This document shows positions 38,100 to 46,600 of a stretch of DNA of 64,000 bases, in pieces. This DNA comes from Enterobacter sp. 638. GTDB taxonomy: Bacteria > Pseudomonadota > Gammaproteobacteria > Enterobacterales > Enterobacteriaceae. The notes under the pieces were generated by a model. It worked only from the letters and a program-made list of their open reading frames with translations, had not been told where the DNA came from and made no database searches. The DNA is taken from assembly GCF_000016325.1 (NCBI RefSeq), contig NC_009436.1:3348001-3412000 (forward strand), in the 5' to 3' direction. Positions within the stretch are counted from its first letter, which is position 1. Every line of letters starts with the position of its first letter. The translations under genes were made by a program, and so were the position numbers.

Positions 38100-38120
38100 T
38101 TGGTACACGTTTAGGTACAC
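38098..38120. repeat. 23-bp direct repeat, right copy
   Basis: Identical to 27243-27265, with two GGTACAC words. It begins in the stop codon of the nuclease-like gene and is 55 bases before the att remnant. Confidence 0.8.
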
Positions 38121-38174
38121 ACCTGAAATCTGAATTAGTAAAAATCCTTTTAATTTATATATATAACAAATTTA

Positions 38175-38196
38175 TTCAGATTCCCCCAGCCCAAAA
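38175..38196. repeat. attR: degraded copy of the ssrA 3' end
   Basis: TTCAGATTCCCCCAGC followed by CCAAAATTCT. Compared with the left end it has base changes and lacks about four bases of the CTCCACCA acceptor end, so it no longer encodes a tmRNA end. Confidence 0.7.
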
Positions 38197-38273
38197 TTCT
38201 CCATCGGTGATTACCAGAGTCATCCGATGAAGTCCTAAGAGCCCGCACGGCGCAAGCCCTGCGGGCTTTTTTG
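38190..38273 (+). terminator. Orphan original ssrA terminator
   Basis: GCCCGCA (38241-38247) / TGCGGGC (38260-38266) followed by six T residues, with upstream sequence (AAAATTCTCCATCGGTGATT...) like that after E. coli ssrA. This is presumably the host's native terminator, pushed 11 kb away by the satellite. Confidence 0.75.
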
Positions 38274-38661
38274 TGTCTCCGATATGTGTGTAGCAGCCCG
38301 AGAAAATGCGTCTTCACCCCTAAGATAATAGGCAAACGTTTAAGTAGATGGCAAAACGCACCCTAAAACATATCCCCATTCGCGTAAGAACGGTGATAGG
38401 CCTGAGACAGCGCCTCTCGCAGACACCGAATTTTTATCACTGAGTGCTGCCCTCCATGCCGGTGCAGTTTATGACCTGCTGTTGAACGCGACAAAAACAA
38501 GCCCTTCTGCTATCTACAATGTGCTCCTCAATAACAAACCTGAGCTGGGTCAGCCATCTTACCAACCCTTACATTCACATCGGTCTGGCGCAGCCTTCAT
38601 TTTCAGTATCACCGCCTGTATTATTGGTACGAAAAGCACCTGAAATAAGGTATAAAGCGGC
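38274..38661. other. Intergenic region right of the satellite
   Basis: About 390 bases with no convincing gene, promoter or repeat. The last bases (AATAAGGTATAAAGCGGC) hold a weak RBS for the kinase gene. Confidence 0.4.
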
Positions 38662-39516
38662 ATGAAAATTCCAAACAGAATCCAACCCCTGATCGATGAC
38701 GGCCTGGTAGACGATGTACTTCAGCGCCTGAAAAGTGGCAAAGAAGCCGACGTTTACACTGTCTTGTGCGGCGACAAAATCCAGTGTGCCAAAGTGTACA
38801 AAGAAGCCTCGCAGCGCAGCTTTAAGCAGGCGGTGCACTATCAGGAAGGGCGTAAAGTCCGTAACACGCGTAATTCGCGCGCCATGCAAAAAGGCTCAAA
38901 GTTCGGGCGTAAGCAACAAGAAGAGACCTGGCAAATGGCCGAGGTCGATGCACTGTTCCGTCTCGCGAACGCCGGGGTGCGTGTCCCGCAGCCCTATATG
39001 TGTATCGATGGCGTGTTATTGATGGAGCTGGTGACTGATGCAGAAGGCATGGTAGCTCCGCGCCTTAGCGATGTGACGTTAACGGAAGAAAGCGCCGTTG
39101 CCGATTTCCACACGATGATCCGCAACATCGTTCGCATGTTATGCGTTGGCATCGTACACGGCGACTTATCAGAATTTAACGTGTTACTGGATGCCCAAGG
39201 CCCGGTGATTATCGACCTTCCGCAGGCCGTCGACGCCGCCGCGAACAACCACGCTGAGTCCATGTTTGAACGTGATGTGGGCAACATCACAGCCTACTAC
39301 GGTCAGTTCGCCCCGCAACTATTGCAAACACGTTATGCGAAAGAGATTTGGGCGTTGTATGAAGATGGGAAGTTAACCCCGGAATCTCCGCTGACCGGTC
39401 TCTTTGTTGAAGAGCTTCAGGATGTGGATATGGGTTCACTGATGGATGAAATCATTGCCGCAGAAGATGAGTACTACGATCGTCAGCGCGCAGCCCAGGA
39501 ACGTGACGACCAATAA
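38662..39516 (+). CDS. RIO1-like protein kinase (PA4780 family)
   Basis: 284 aa. RIO kinase features: nucleotide-binding KSGKEADVYTVL with Lys in CAKVYKEA, catalytic loop VHGDLSEFNVLL and metal-binding IDLPQAVD in place of DFG. A C-terminal helical tail (DEYYDRQRAAQERDDQ). Bacterial members are little studied; relatives are linked to stress and capsule/biofilm phenotypes. Substrate unknown. Just outside the satellite. Confidence 0.88.
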   Translation: MKIPNRIQPLIDDGLVDDVLQRLKSGKEADVYTVLCGDKIQCAKVYKEASQRSFKQAVHYQEGRKVRNTRNSRAMQKGSKFGRKQQEETWQMAEVDALFRLANAGVRVPQPYMCIDGVLLMELVTDAEGMVAPRLSDVTLTEESAVADFHTMIRNIVRMLCVGIVHGDLSEFNVLLDAQGPVIIDLPQAVDAAANNHAESMFERDVGNITAYYGQFAPQLLQTRYAKEIWALYEDGKLTPESPLTGLFVEELQDVDMGSLMDEIIAAEDEYYDRQRAAQERDDQ

Positions 39517-39669
39517 CGGTGGAATGAGCGGTGTTGTTGCCAGGTTTCGTCATTTAAAACAGCACGCAGACAATCAGTCCACCCCATTAAATTTAACGGC
39601 TTATCCACGGGAGCGTTTCACATTAGGATGTTCTGACTCCTTTGACGTTTATTAATCGCAGGCTCCCTC

Positions 39670-39825
39670 ATGAACACTTTCAGCATCATCGCCATCCCCT
39701 TCTTTGCCGTGGCGATTGTCATGCTCGTGCTTGCGGCTACGCGTAAAGAACGTACTTTTTTGATAGTCGGCGGCGTGTTTATGGCCTCATCTGTTATCAA
39801 CGCGGTGATAGGTTTGTCGGTATAA
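39670..39825 (+). CDS. Small two-helix membrane protein, 51 aa
   Basis: MNTFSIIAIPFFAVAIVMLV...TRKERTF LIVGGVFMASSVINAVIGL: two TM helices joined by a short basic loop. Short for automatic gene finders. RBS is weak (CAGG about 8 bases upstream). Coding is supported by the hydrophobic pattern and a positive-inside loop. Function unknown. Confidence 0.6.
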   Translation: MNTFSIIAIPFFAVAIVMLVLAATRKERTFLIVGGVFMASSVINAVIGLSV

Positions 39826-39954
39826 AAATCGCAATAACAGTCCCCTCGTCTAAAACCCCACTGATCCACTTACAGTTTTTTCCTAGAGCCGTGCCGCTTC
39901 GCTCGTGCCATCCTTAACACGCTCATAACATGAATAACGTTAGTTGAGGATATG

Positions 39955-40311
39955 ATGAAAAAGACAATTATTGCATTATCTGCACTTCTGCTGGCGACGC
40001 CTGTTTTTGCCGCAACCACACATGCAACCGACGATACCGTTGCCGCCGCGAATGAAAACGCGAACAACGCAAAGCAAAAACTGCATGAAGAGCAGCACAA
40101 AGGCGAACAGCTGAAGCTGAAATCTGAACATGCCGCTGAAGGAAAAAGCGAAAGTTTTGGCAGTAAAGTGAGTGAAGATTCGCAGAAAGCCTGGCATAAA
40201 ACCAAAGAAGGTACCGAGAAAGGGTGGGATGCCACCAAAGAAGGTACTGAGAAAGGCTGGAATAAGACGAAAGAAGGCGCAGCAGAGCTGGAAAAGAAAG
40301 TCACTGAATAA
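39955..40311 (+). CDS. Secreted periplasmic protein with 11-residue LEA-like repeats
   Basis: 118 aa from MKKTIIALSALLLATPVFAA (39955), chosen because GAGGA is at a proper distance; an ATG one codon earlier is too near the RBS. Signal peptide cleaved after VFA. The mature part is charged and Cys-free, and ends in three 11-residue units: WHKTKEGTEKG, WDATKEGTEKG, WNKTKEGAAEL (33-bp DNA repeats at 40192-40290). Such amphipathic repeats resemble LEA/apolipoprotein helices. Function unknown; stress protection or membrane association is a guess. Confidence 0.75.
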   Translation: MKKTIIALSALLLATPVFAATTHATDDTVAAANENANNAKQKLHEEQHKGEQLKLKSEHAAEGKSESFGSKVSEDSQKAWHKTKEGTEKGWDATKEGTEKGWNKTKEGAAELEKKVTE

Positions 40312-40329
40312 GCCCGTTCCTCCCCTTCT

Positions 40330-40354
40330 AAAGGCCGCCTCGCGGCCTTTTTTA
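40330..40354 (+). terminator. Terminator after the LEA-like gene
   Basis: Perfect stem AAAGGCCGC / GCGGCCTTT with loop CTC and a T-run. Confidence 0.88.
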
Positions 40355-40430
40355 TTACCTCGCCTAAAATTTCTCGAATAACTTTTCGACTCCATGCGTT
40401 TACACCCTGTCGCTTACTGGAGATCCCACG

Positions 40431-40982
40431 ATGATTCGCCTTACACTTCTTTTGCTTACGCTGATGCTGTGCCCGAGCTTACGCGCAATGCCTGTCAGCT
40501 ATGCCATTGATACACACAGCACACCTATTACCCTCTCCTGGCGCGCGTTCGGCGGCATTCTTTCCTGGGCTAATCTCGACAGCGCGACGGGAAATGTGAC
40601 CTTAGATCCCGAGAATGAGTTTGCCGATCGTATCAACGTGAAAATCCCCGTCTCGACGCTGGTCGCCTCCAACAGTTTGCTGACGTGGCAGCTTAAAAGT
40701 GACATGTTTTTCGATGCCGCGCGCTACCCCAATATTGTATTCAGCAGCACCAGAGTGGTGCCGCTTGGGAACGGTCGTTTCAGGGTATTTGGCTCGTTAC
40801 AGGTAAAGGATGTTCAGCGTCCGGTGATCCTTGAGGCGGTACTGGACGATCGCAAAGTGACCGATGCGATCTCCCTTCACGCCACGACCGCCATCTCCCG
40901 TTCCGCCTGGCACATGGACAAATTCGCCATGGTGGTCGACGATCGCATCAATATCAAAATTGATATCCATGCCAAATCATGA
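40431..40982 (+). CDS. YceI-like periplasmic protein
   Basis: 183 aa with a signal peptide (MIRLTLLLLTLMLCPSLRA). The YceI lipocalin-like beta-barrel shows YAIDTHSTPITLSWRAFGG, NIVFSSTRV, VFGSLQVKDVQRPV and AMVVDDRINIKIDI. YceI proteins bind isoprenoids such as ubiquinone-8 precursors. RBS is weak (GGAG 12 bases upstream). It converges with, and overlaps by 6 bases, the anti-sigma gene. Confidence 0.85.
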   Translation: MIRLTLLLLTLMLCPSLRAMPVSYAIDTHSTPITLSWRAFGGILSWANLDSATGNVTLDPENEFADRINVKIPVSTLVASNSLLTWQLKSDMFFDAARYPNIVFSSTRVVPLGNGRFRVFGSLQVKDVQRPVILEAVLDDRKVTDAISLHATTAISRSAWHMDKFAMVVDDRINIKIDIHAKS

Positions 40983-41765
40983 CAGTGCAGAGTGTAATTG
41001 CCGTGCGCTGTCCTGTAATTGCGACGCAGGATTTCGTCCGATAAGGACAAATTGATAGCCCCGGCTATTCCACCACACGACGTTCATGCCGTGTCGCGTT
41101 TCACGGGTGATTTCCGTGCGACTCTTCTGCTCCAGCGGAGAAATACAGAGCGCCATCGGGCCGTAATCCGCATGTATCCAGGCTATCTGCGCGATAGAGG
41201 TGCTCTCATAGCGCAGGATGCGGACCATTTTTAGCTCCGCGCTCTGCAAAGCGAGTTGCTGTTCATTAACGTGTAGCCCGATATCCTGGGCCGTGCGCGC
41301 CAGCCCTTTTTGCAGTACTGACGGCGAGCTGTCCAGATCGAGCAGCGTTTCAGCGCTATACAGCGACATGTATTGGGCCTCGAGATCGCGTATATGGCCA
41401 TTTTCGTCGCGCACCTCTTCGGATGGGCGCACCAGATAACCCAATCCCGAACCGATAACCAGGAAACTCAGCGACGCGGCGATCATCGCCCGACGGCTCA
41501 CTCCAGCGCGTTTCGTCGACTGCTCGTCCAGATAAGCGTCCAGTTTTGCCTGCATTCGCGCGGACGGCGCATCGTCCAGTAACGGTGCAAAGGAGCCTGG
41601 ATAATCCTGATTGCTTTTCATCAGCTCAGCGGTACGTGCGGCGAGTTGTTCATCGCTGTTTAGCTGTTGTTCAAAGGCTTGAGCATCAGCACGATCCATT
41701 TCGCCATCAAGCCAGGCGACTATCGCATCATCGTCATAAGGGGGCGCAAAACGTAGCGATTTCAA
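40977..41765 (-). CDS. Anti-sigma factor, single-pass membrane type
   Basis: 262 aa. N-terminal cytoplasmic anti-sigma domain (DDDAIVAWLDGEMDRADAQA), basic stretch then a TM (AMIAASLSFLVIGSGLGYLV, about residues 93-112), and a periplasmic domain of about 150 aa. No zinc HxxxCxxC motif. It overlaps the sigma gene by 4 bases (ATGA), the usual sign of a sigma/anti-sigma pair. Signal unknown. Confidence 0.85.
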   Translation of the reverse strand: MKSLRFAPPYDDDAIVAWLDGEMDRADAQAFEQQLNSDEQLAARTAELMKSNQDYPGSFAPLLDDAPSARMQAKLDAYLDEQSTKRAGVSRRAMIAASLSFLVIGSGLGYLVRPSEEVRDENGHIRDLEAQYMSLYSAETLLDLDSSPSVLQKGLARTAQDIGLHVNEQQLALQSAELKMVRILRYESTSIAQIAWIHADYGPMALCISPLEQKSRTEITRETRHGMNVVWWNSRGYQFVLIGRNPASQLQDSARQLHSALS

Positions 41766-42211
41766 GATCGTTTCTCCTTTGCCACAGGTCGCACGGCTGC
41801 CGATTTGGCAAGCGTTGCCCGTGCCGTTGCCAGCCGACTCATTATCGTGCCAATCGGCACCGACAGCGTGTCTGCCGCCTCCTGATACGTAAATCCCTCG
41901 ACATACACCAAAAACACCGCATTACGCTGCGCTTCCGGGAGGGCATTCACGCTCTGCATAATTTTTTGGTAGTGCATCCGATCCTCATTCTGCCCATGTG
42001 TATCCGGGGCGATAAGCTCGTCGCTGGGCACAAATCCCTGTCCCATTCTGACCTGACGAGCGCGGAGATCGGAGATCCAAATCGAATGAAGAATCGAGAA
42101 CAACCATCGGTCGATACGCGTGCCGGGCGAGTATTGCGCGCTCTTTTCGAGCGCGCGCACGCAGGTGGACTGAACCAGCTCTTCAGCAAGATCCCGATTA
42201 CGAGACAGCAC
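41762..42211 (-). CDS. ECF-type sigma-70 factor (5' end uncertain, possible frameshift)
   Basis: Region 2 (LAEELVQSTCVRALEKSAQY, RIDRWLFSILHSIWISDLRA) and region 4 (LPEAQRNAVFLVYVEGFTYQ, EAADTLSVPIGTIMSRL) are clear. The listed start is a GTG giving 149 aa. The same frame reads 24 more conserved-looking codons upstream (TSDVRQHLAAHLTRLWRYGL) with no ATG before a TGA. An ATG with AGGAG beside it (42284) is one base out of frame across an A5 run, so either one base is extra or an unusual start is used. In operon with the TPR and anti-sigma genes. Confidence 0.75.
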   Translation of the reverse strand: MLSRNRDLAEELVQSTCVRALEKSAQYSPGTRIDRWLFSILHSIWISDLRARQVRMGQGFVPSDELIAPDTHGQNEDRMHYQKIMQSVNALPEAQRNAVFLVYVEGFTYQEAADTLSVPIGTIMSRLATARATLAKSAAVRPVAKEKRS

Positions 42212-42297
42212 CAGGCCGTAGCGCCAAAGGCGCGTAAGATGGGCTGCAAGATGTTGGCGAACGTCACTGGTGGTGATTTTTCATGCTCCTGTAAGGG

Positions 42298-42843
42298 TCA
42301 GGATTCCGGATGCCCGTTAATCGCGCTCTGGAGATCGCGATACTCTTCGCAATGTTGGCCGCAAATTCCGGCGATAACCTGCAATTGTTCTTTTGCCAGA
42401 TCCGGGCGGCCTTTCACCATCCAGGCCTCTCCCAGATATTCGCGGGCTTTGGCGTAATTCGGTTCAAGGGCAAGCGAACGCTGGTAATAACCAATCCCTT
42501 CGTCCGTGCGCCCCAGCTTACGCGTCGCGTAACCACGATAATTCCACGCCTCAGCAGTATTGGCATTTTTCAGCGTATCCAGCAAATTCAACGCCGCCTG
42601 GTACTCACCTTTTTTCGCGAGATGATAGGCATAGTTGGTTTTATCCTGATCGCTAAGGCGCGTCGACTTCTCTGGCACACACTGTTTCGTCGCGCTGTCG
42701 TAAACCTGGCCTTTCGGGCAATCGGGCGTTTTGCTCTCGGTATTATCATCCCCCATCGCCAATGCCTGCGGTGCCTGGAAGCAAAATAACAGCATTGAAA
42801 TAGCAAGGGAACGGGCGTTCAAACGTGGCGATTTGGCTTTCAT
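42298..42843 (-). CDS. Periplasmic TPR-repeat protein
   Basis: 181 aa. Signal peptide (SLAISMLLFCFQAPQALA), a Cys-containing spacer (CPKGQVYDSATKQCVPEK), then two to three TPRs (NYAYHLAKKGEYQAALNLLD, AWNYRGYATRKLGRTDEGIG, AKAREYLGEAWMVKGRPDLA). RBS GGAG. First gene of the TPR-sigma-anti-sigma operon; perhaps part of the signal for the anti-sigma factor. Confidence 0.82.
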   Translation of the reverse strand: MKAKSPRLNARSLAISMLLFCFQAPQALAMGDDNTESKTPDCPKGQVYDSATKQCVPEKSTRLSDQDKTNYAYHLAKKGEYQAALNLLDTLKNANTAEAWNYRGYATRKLGRTDEGIGYYQRSLALEPNYAKAREYLGEAWMVKGRPDLAKEQLQVIAGICGQHCEEYRDLQSAINGHPES

Positions 42844-43620
42844 TTTCTACTCCTGGTGAGGTTTGTCAGGTCAACAAGGTGTAAACGCCTGAGCCTCCCG
42901 TTCTATTCGACGAAAATGAAATTTTTATTGATATAAACATCATGCTGACTGCGTATTCATTACGTAAGCGTGAGCCGTTAATTTAAATAAACAATTAACG
43001 ATAGCTTAATTACCATTTTGACTAGCACATCATTATTATATTTCCAGTATTATTTTAAACGACGGCCGCAAACATAATATATCTTAAACTCTATTATACA
43101 CTGCAACTAAACTTAAACTTTAGTCACGCTAAATTGACTTTATATTTACATAACACACCGAAAAATATATTTATCATCCATCACGCCTTTCAAATTTCAA
43201 AGCGCATTAGCAACCTATCGCACAACCCTTGCCTGGAGCACACCAAAGGCCGTTCAAACTGCATCATTCACATGTGTAAACAGTCGCTTCACAGCGGCTT
43301 AACTGCGATATCAATGGCACTTAATTTGCTTAATTTGTTATTTATAGCTATATCATTTTTAGGCATTCCAAAACGACACCGTTATAAATCACAGGGTTTT
43401 AAATAACAGATAAAAATCAAATAGACATTTTTCCACAGCACATTCTTTGAATAATCTGATGTAGCCACTCGATATGCTGGCGGGCATCGGCCGCTCTGAA
43501 GATAAATCACGGTGAACACTATTTTAATAAATAGTGACTCCGCCGGGGGCGCTCATTACCCGCAAAAAATCTGGCTTCGTCTTGCACGCCATTAAAAAAA
43601 TCTGTCGGGAGTCATTATAT
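42844..43620. other. AT-rich regulatory region upstream of the Bap adhesin
   Basis: About 780 bases without a believable gene. 42900-43430 is very AT-rich, as in H-NS-bound promoter regions. A perfect inverted repeat CACTATTT-TAAT-AAATAGTG lies at 43517-43536, 85 bases before the adhesin start. Promoters of the divergent TPR operon and of bapA should be here; in Salmonella bapA is controlled by CsgD. Confidence 0.5.
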
Positions 43621-46600
43621 ATGAGCCAAATCTCTGTCATTTCGAAACTCACTGGCGTGGAAACCACCACGGAAGGTAATCAAGTCTCTTTGGGTCAATC
43701 CTCAATTGTTAAGCTCCACGTGGGTAGAGCGGATATTTCCCACTACGCCCGTAACGGAAACGACCTGGTCGTCAGCCTGAACTCCGGCGAAACCATTACG
43801 CTTAAAAACTTCTACGTCGGTGATGCGCAGGGCGCGAGCATGCTGGTGCTCGAAGAAAGCGACGGCGCATTGTGGTGGATTGAAGACCCCACCGCAGTGG
43901 AACATTACGAAGCTATCTCCTCGATTGACGCCCTTATGGCAGCGTCAGGGGGCGACGCGTCCGGCGGTGCCGCGATTTGGCCGTGGGTACTCGGTGGCGC
44001 AGCTGTCGCGGGGGGCATTGCCGTGGCGGCGGGTAGCGGAGGAGGAGGTGGTGGTGGAAGTGGTGGCGGGAATAATAATAATCCCGGCAACCTGGGGAAT
44101 TCCGAGAACCCTCTCAATTCAGACACGACGCCACCCAACGCACCGACCAATCTCGCCTTCTCCACGGACGGTACTACCGTGACCGGTACGGCCGAACCCA
44201 ACAGCACTATCACGCTCAAAGACGCAAACGGTAATTTGGTTGGCACAGGCCAGGCTGACAGCGACGGGAAATTCACCATCGAATTGGGCACGCCGCTGAT
44301 AAACGGCGAGCAAATCACCGCAACTGCGACCGACGCCGCAGGAAATATCAGTCAAGATGGCCACGTTACCGCGCCCGATCTCGTAACACCTGATGCTCCT
44401 ACCCTGATTCTGGTGAACGATGACGCCGGGAGCATCACCGGCCCTCTCATTCAAAACCAGGTGACCGATGATGCCCGCCCGACGCTGAGCGGTAGCGGCG
44501 AACCCGGCACTCTGATCACGATTTACGACAAAGGCGTGCAAATCGGCACCACCCAGGTAGGCGCTAACGGTAGCTGGACGTTTACGCCCGGCACGGCCCT
44601 GTCTGAAGGTAATCACTCCCTGACCCTCACCGCGACCGATGCCGCGGGCCATGTCAGTGTCCCCTCCGATGCTTTTACCTTGATGGTGGATACCCTCGCG
44701 CCACCAGCACCGGTGATGACACTCAATCCTGCGGGCACTGAGGTAACCGGGACCGCAGAGCCGAACAGCACCATCACCATTACCAGCAACAATCAGCCGA
44801 TCGCGACGGGCAAAGCCGATGGCAACGGCAATTTTGTCATCCCCCTGTCGCCAGCACAGATTGATGGCGAGACCATTCGCGTTGTCGCCACCGATGAGGC
44901 GGGGAATACCAGTCTTCCCGCCACAACGACCGCCCCCGATAATATCGCGCCCGCCATGCCAGCAAATCTGGCTGTCGCAGCCGGCGGGAACAGTGTCACA
45001 GGCACCACAGAACCTCACTGCACCGTCACGGTAAAAGCCCCTAACGGCGATGTCATTGGTGAAGCCACAGCGGATGGCGACGGTCATTTTACCGTCCCCA
45101 TTTTTCCACCGCACCTCAATGGCGAAGTGCTGCTCGTTCTGGCAACGGACACATCAAGCAATACCAGCCTGCCGGGTCAAGCCGATGCGCCTGACACCAC
45201 CAAACCGTTAGCCCCCGATAATCCTGTCGTTTCTGGTGACGGAACCAAAGTCACCGGAACCGCAGAACCTGGCAGCACCGTGACCATCCGCGAAGATGGC
45301 GTAAAAATTGGCGAAGGCAAAGCGGACGATCAGGGCAACTTTAGCGTGACCATCGCCCCGCCAAAACTGAACGGCGAAATCCTCACCGCCGAGGCCGCCG
45401 ATAAAGCCGGAAACACAGGGCCAACGGCGAACGCCACCGCCCCGGATATCACCCCTGCGCAGACGCCGACGATAGTTTCCGTGGAAGATAACGCGGCTAA
45501 CGTGACTGGTCCTGTCCCGCAAAGCGGGCTGACCAACGACAGTACGCCGACAATCACCGGCACTGGCGAGCCAGGAACGCTGGTTTACATCTATAGCGGT
45601 GACAACCAAATTGGCACCGCCAACGTGCTCTCCAACGGCAGTTGGTCGTTTACGCCAACTGTCCATTTACCGGAGGGCGGACATGTTTTAACCGCCGTCG
45701 CCGTGGACGATGCGCTCAACCGCAGTGAAACGTCAAACAGCTGGAGTATTACCGTCGACAGCCTCGCGCCTGCGGCCCCGGTCATAACCCAAGTGGTTGA
45801 TGACGTACCGGGCCGAACCGGCGCACTCGATATCAACGAAGTCACCAACGATAATCGCCCAACGCTTAACGGCACAGGTGAACCTGGCACAACCATCAGC
45901 ATTCGTCTTGACGGCACGCAGATTGGCACGGCGCTGGTCAACGACGGCGGAGCCTGGACTTACACTCCTACGATTGTTTTCCAGAACGGGCAACACACCC
46001 TCACCGCAACTGCCATTGATAAAGCAGGCAACGTTAGCGCAGCATCTGGCGGATTTACCTTCACGGTGGATACGACAGCACCGCCGCCGCCATCCATTAC
46101 GACGGTCACGGATAACACCGGTGACGTTAAGGGAATCCTCACCAGCGGTTCACCGACGGACGAAACCCATCCGGTCATGCAAGGCACGGCACCCGCGGGC
46201 ACCACGATTGCCATTTACGACGGTACGACGCTGCTAGGATCTGCCGTGCTCGATGGCAGCGGCGGCTGGAGCTTTACCCCACCGAGTACGCTGACGGACG
46301 GCACGCACGTTTTAACGGCGGTGGCGACAAATGCCGCAGGAACCTCCACCCCTTCTGGCTCGTTTACGCTGGTGGTGGACACCGTTGCACCCGCCACGCC
46401 TGATTCGCCAGACATCACCGTCAACCCGGACAATGCCCCCATCGGTACCGCGCTCAACCCGGGCGAAGCAACGCGCGATACCTCGCCAACGCTGAGCGGC
46501 ACCGGGAATGTGGGTGATACGGTCACGATTTACATTGATGGCGTGAAGCAGCCCGGGGCGGTCATCGTCGATGATGACGGGAAATGGAGCTGGTCGCCTG

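Larger units (their letters stand above)
27100..38196. mobile_element. P4-like phage satellite integrated at ssrA
   Basis: About 11.1 kb, close to the 11.6 kb of phage P4, with P4 gene order: att-int-variable cargo-cos-psu-delta-sid-ori1-vis-CI immunity-kil-epsilon-cnr-alpha-crr-att. All P4 functions needed for life with a P2-type helper are visible: integration, replication, capsid-size control (Sid), late activation (Delta), Rho antagonism and decoration (Psu), and a cos site for helper packaging. No disrupted reading frame was seen, so it may be active. Boundaries are the ssrA 3' end on the left and a degraded copy of it on the right. Confidence 0.93.

Noticed and set aside
43134..43406. 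90-aa frame in the AT-rich region before bapA
   Set aside because: No RBS, unusual composition (His/Ile/Leu/Asn), no family features; probably chance.
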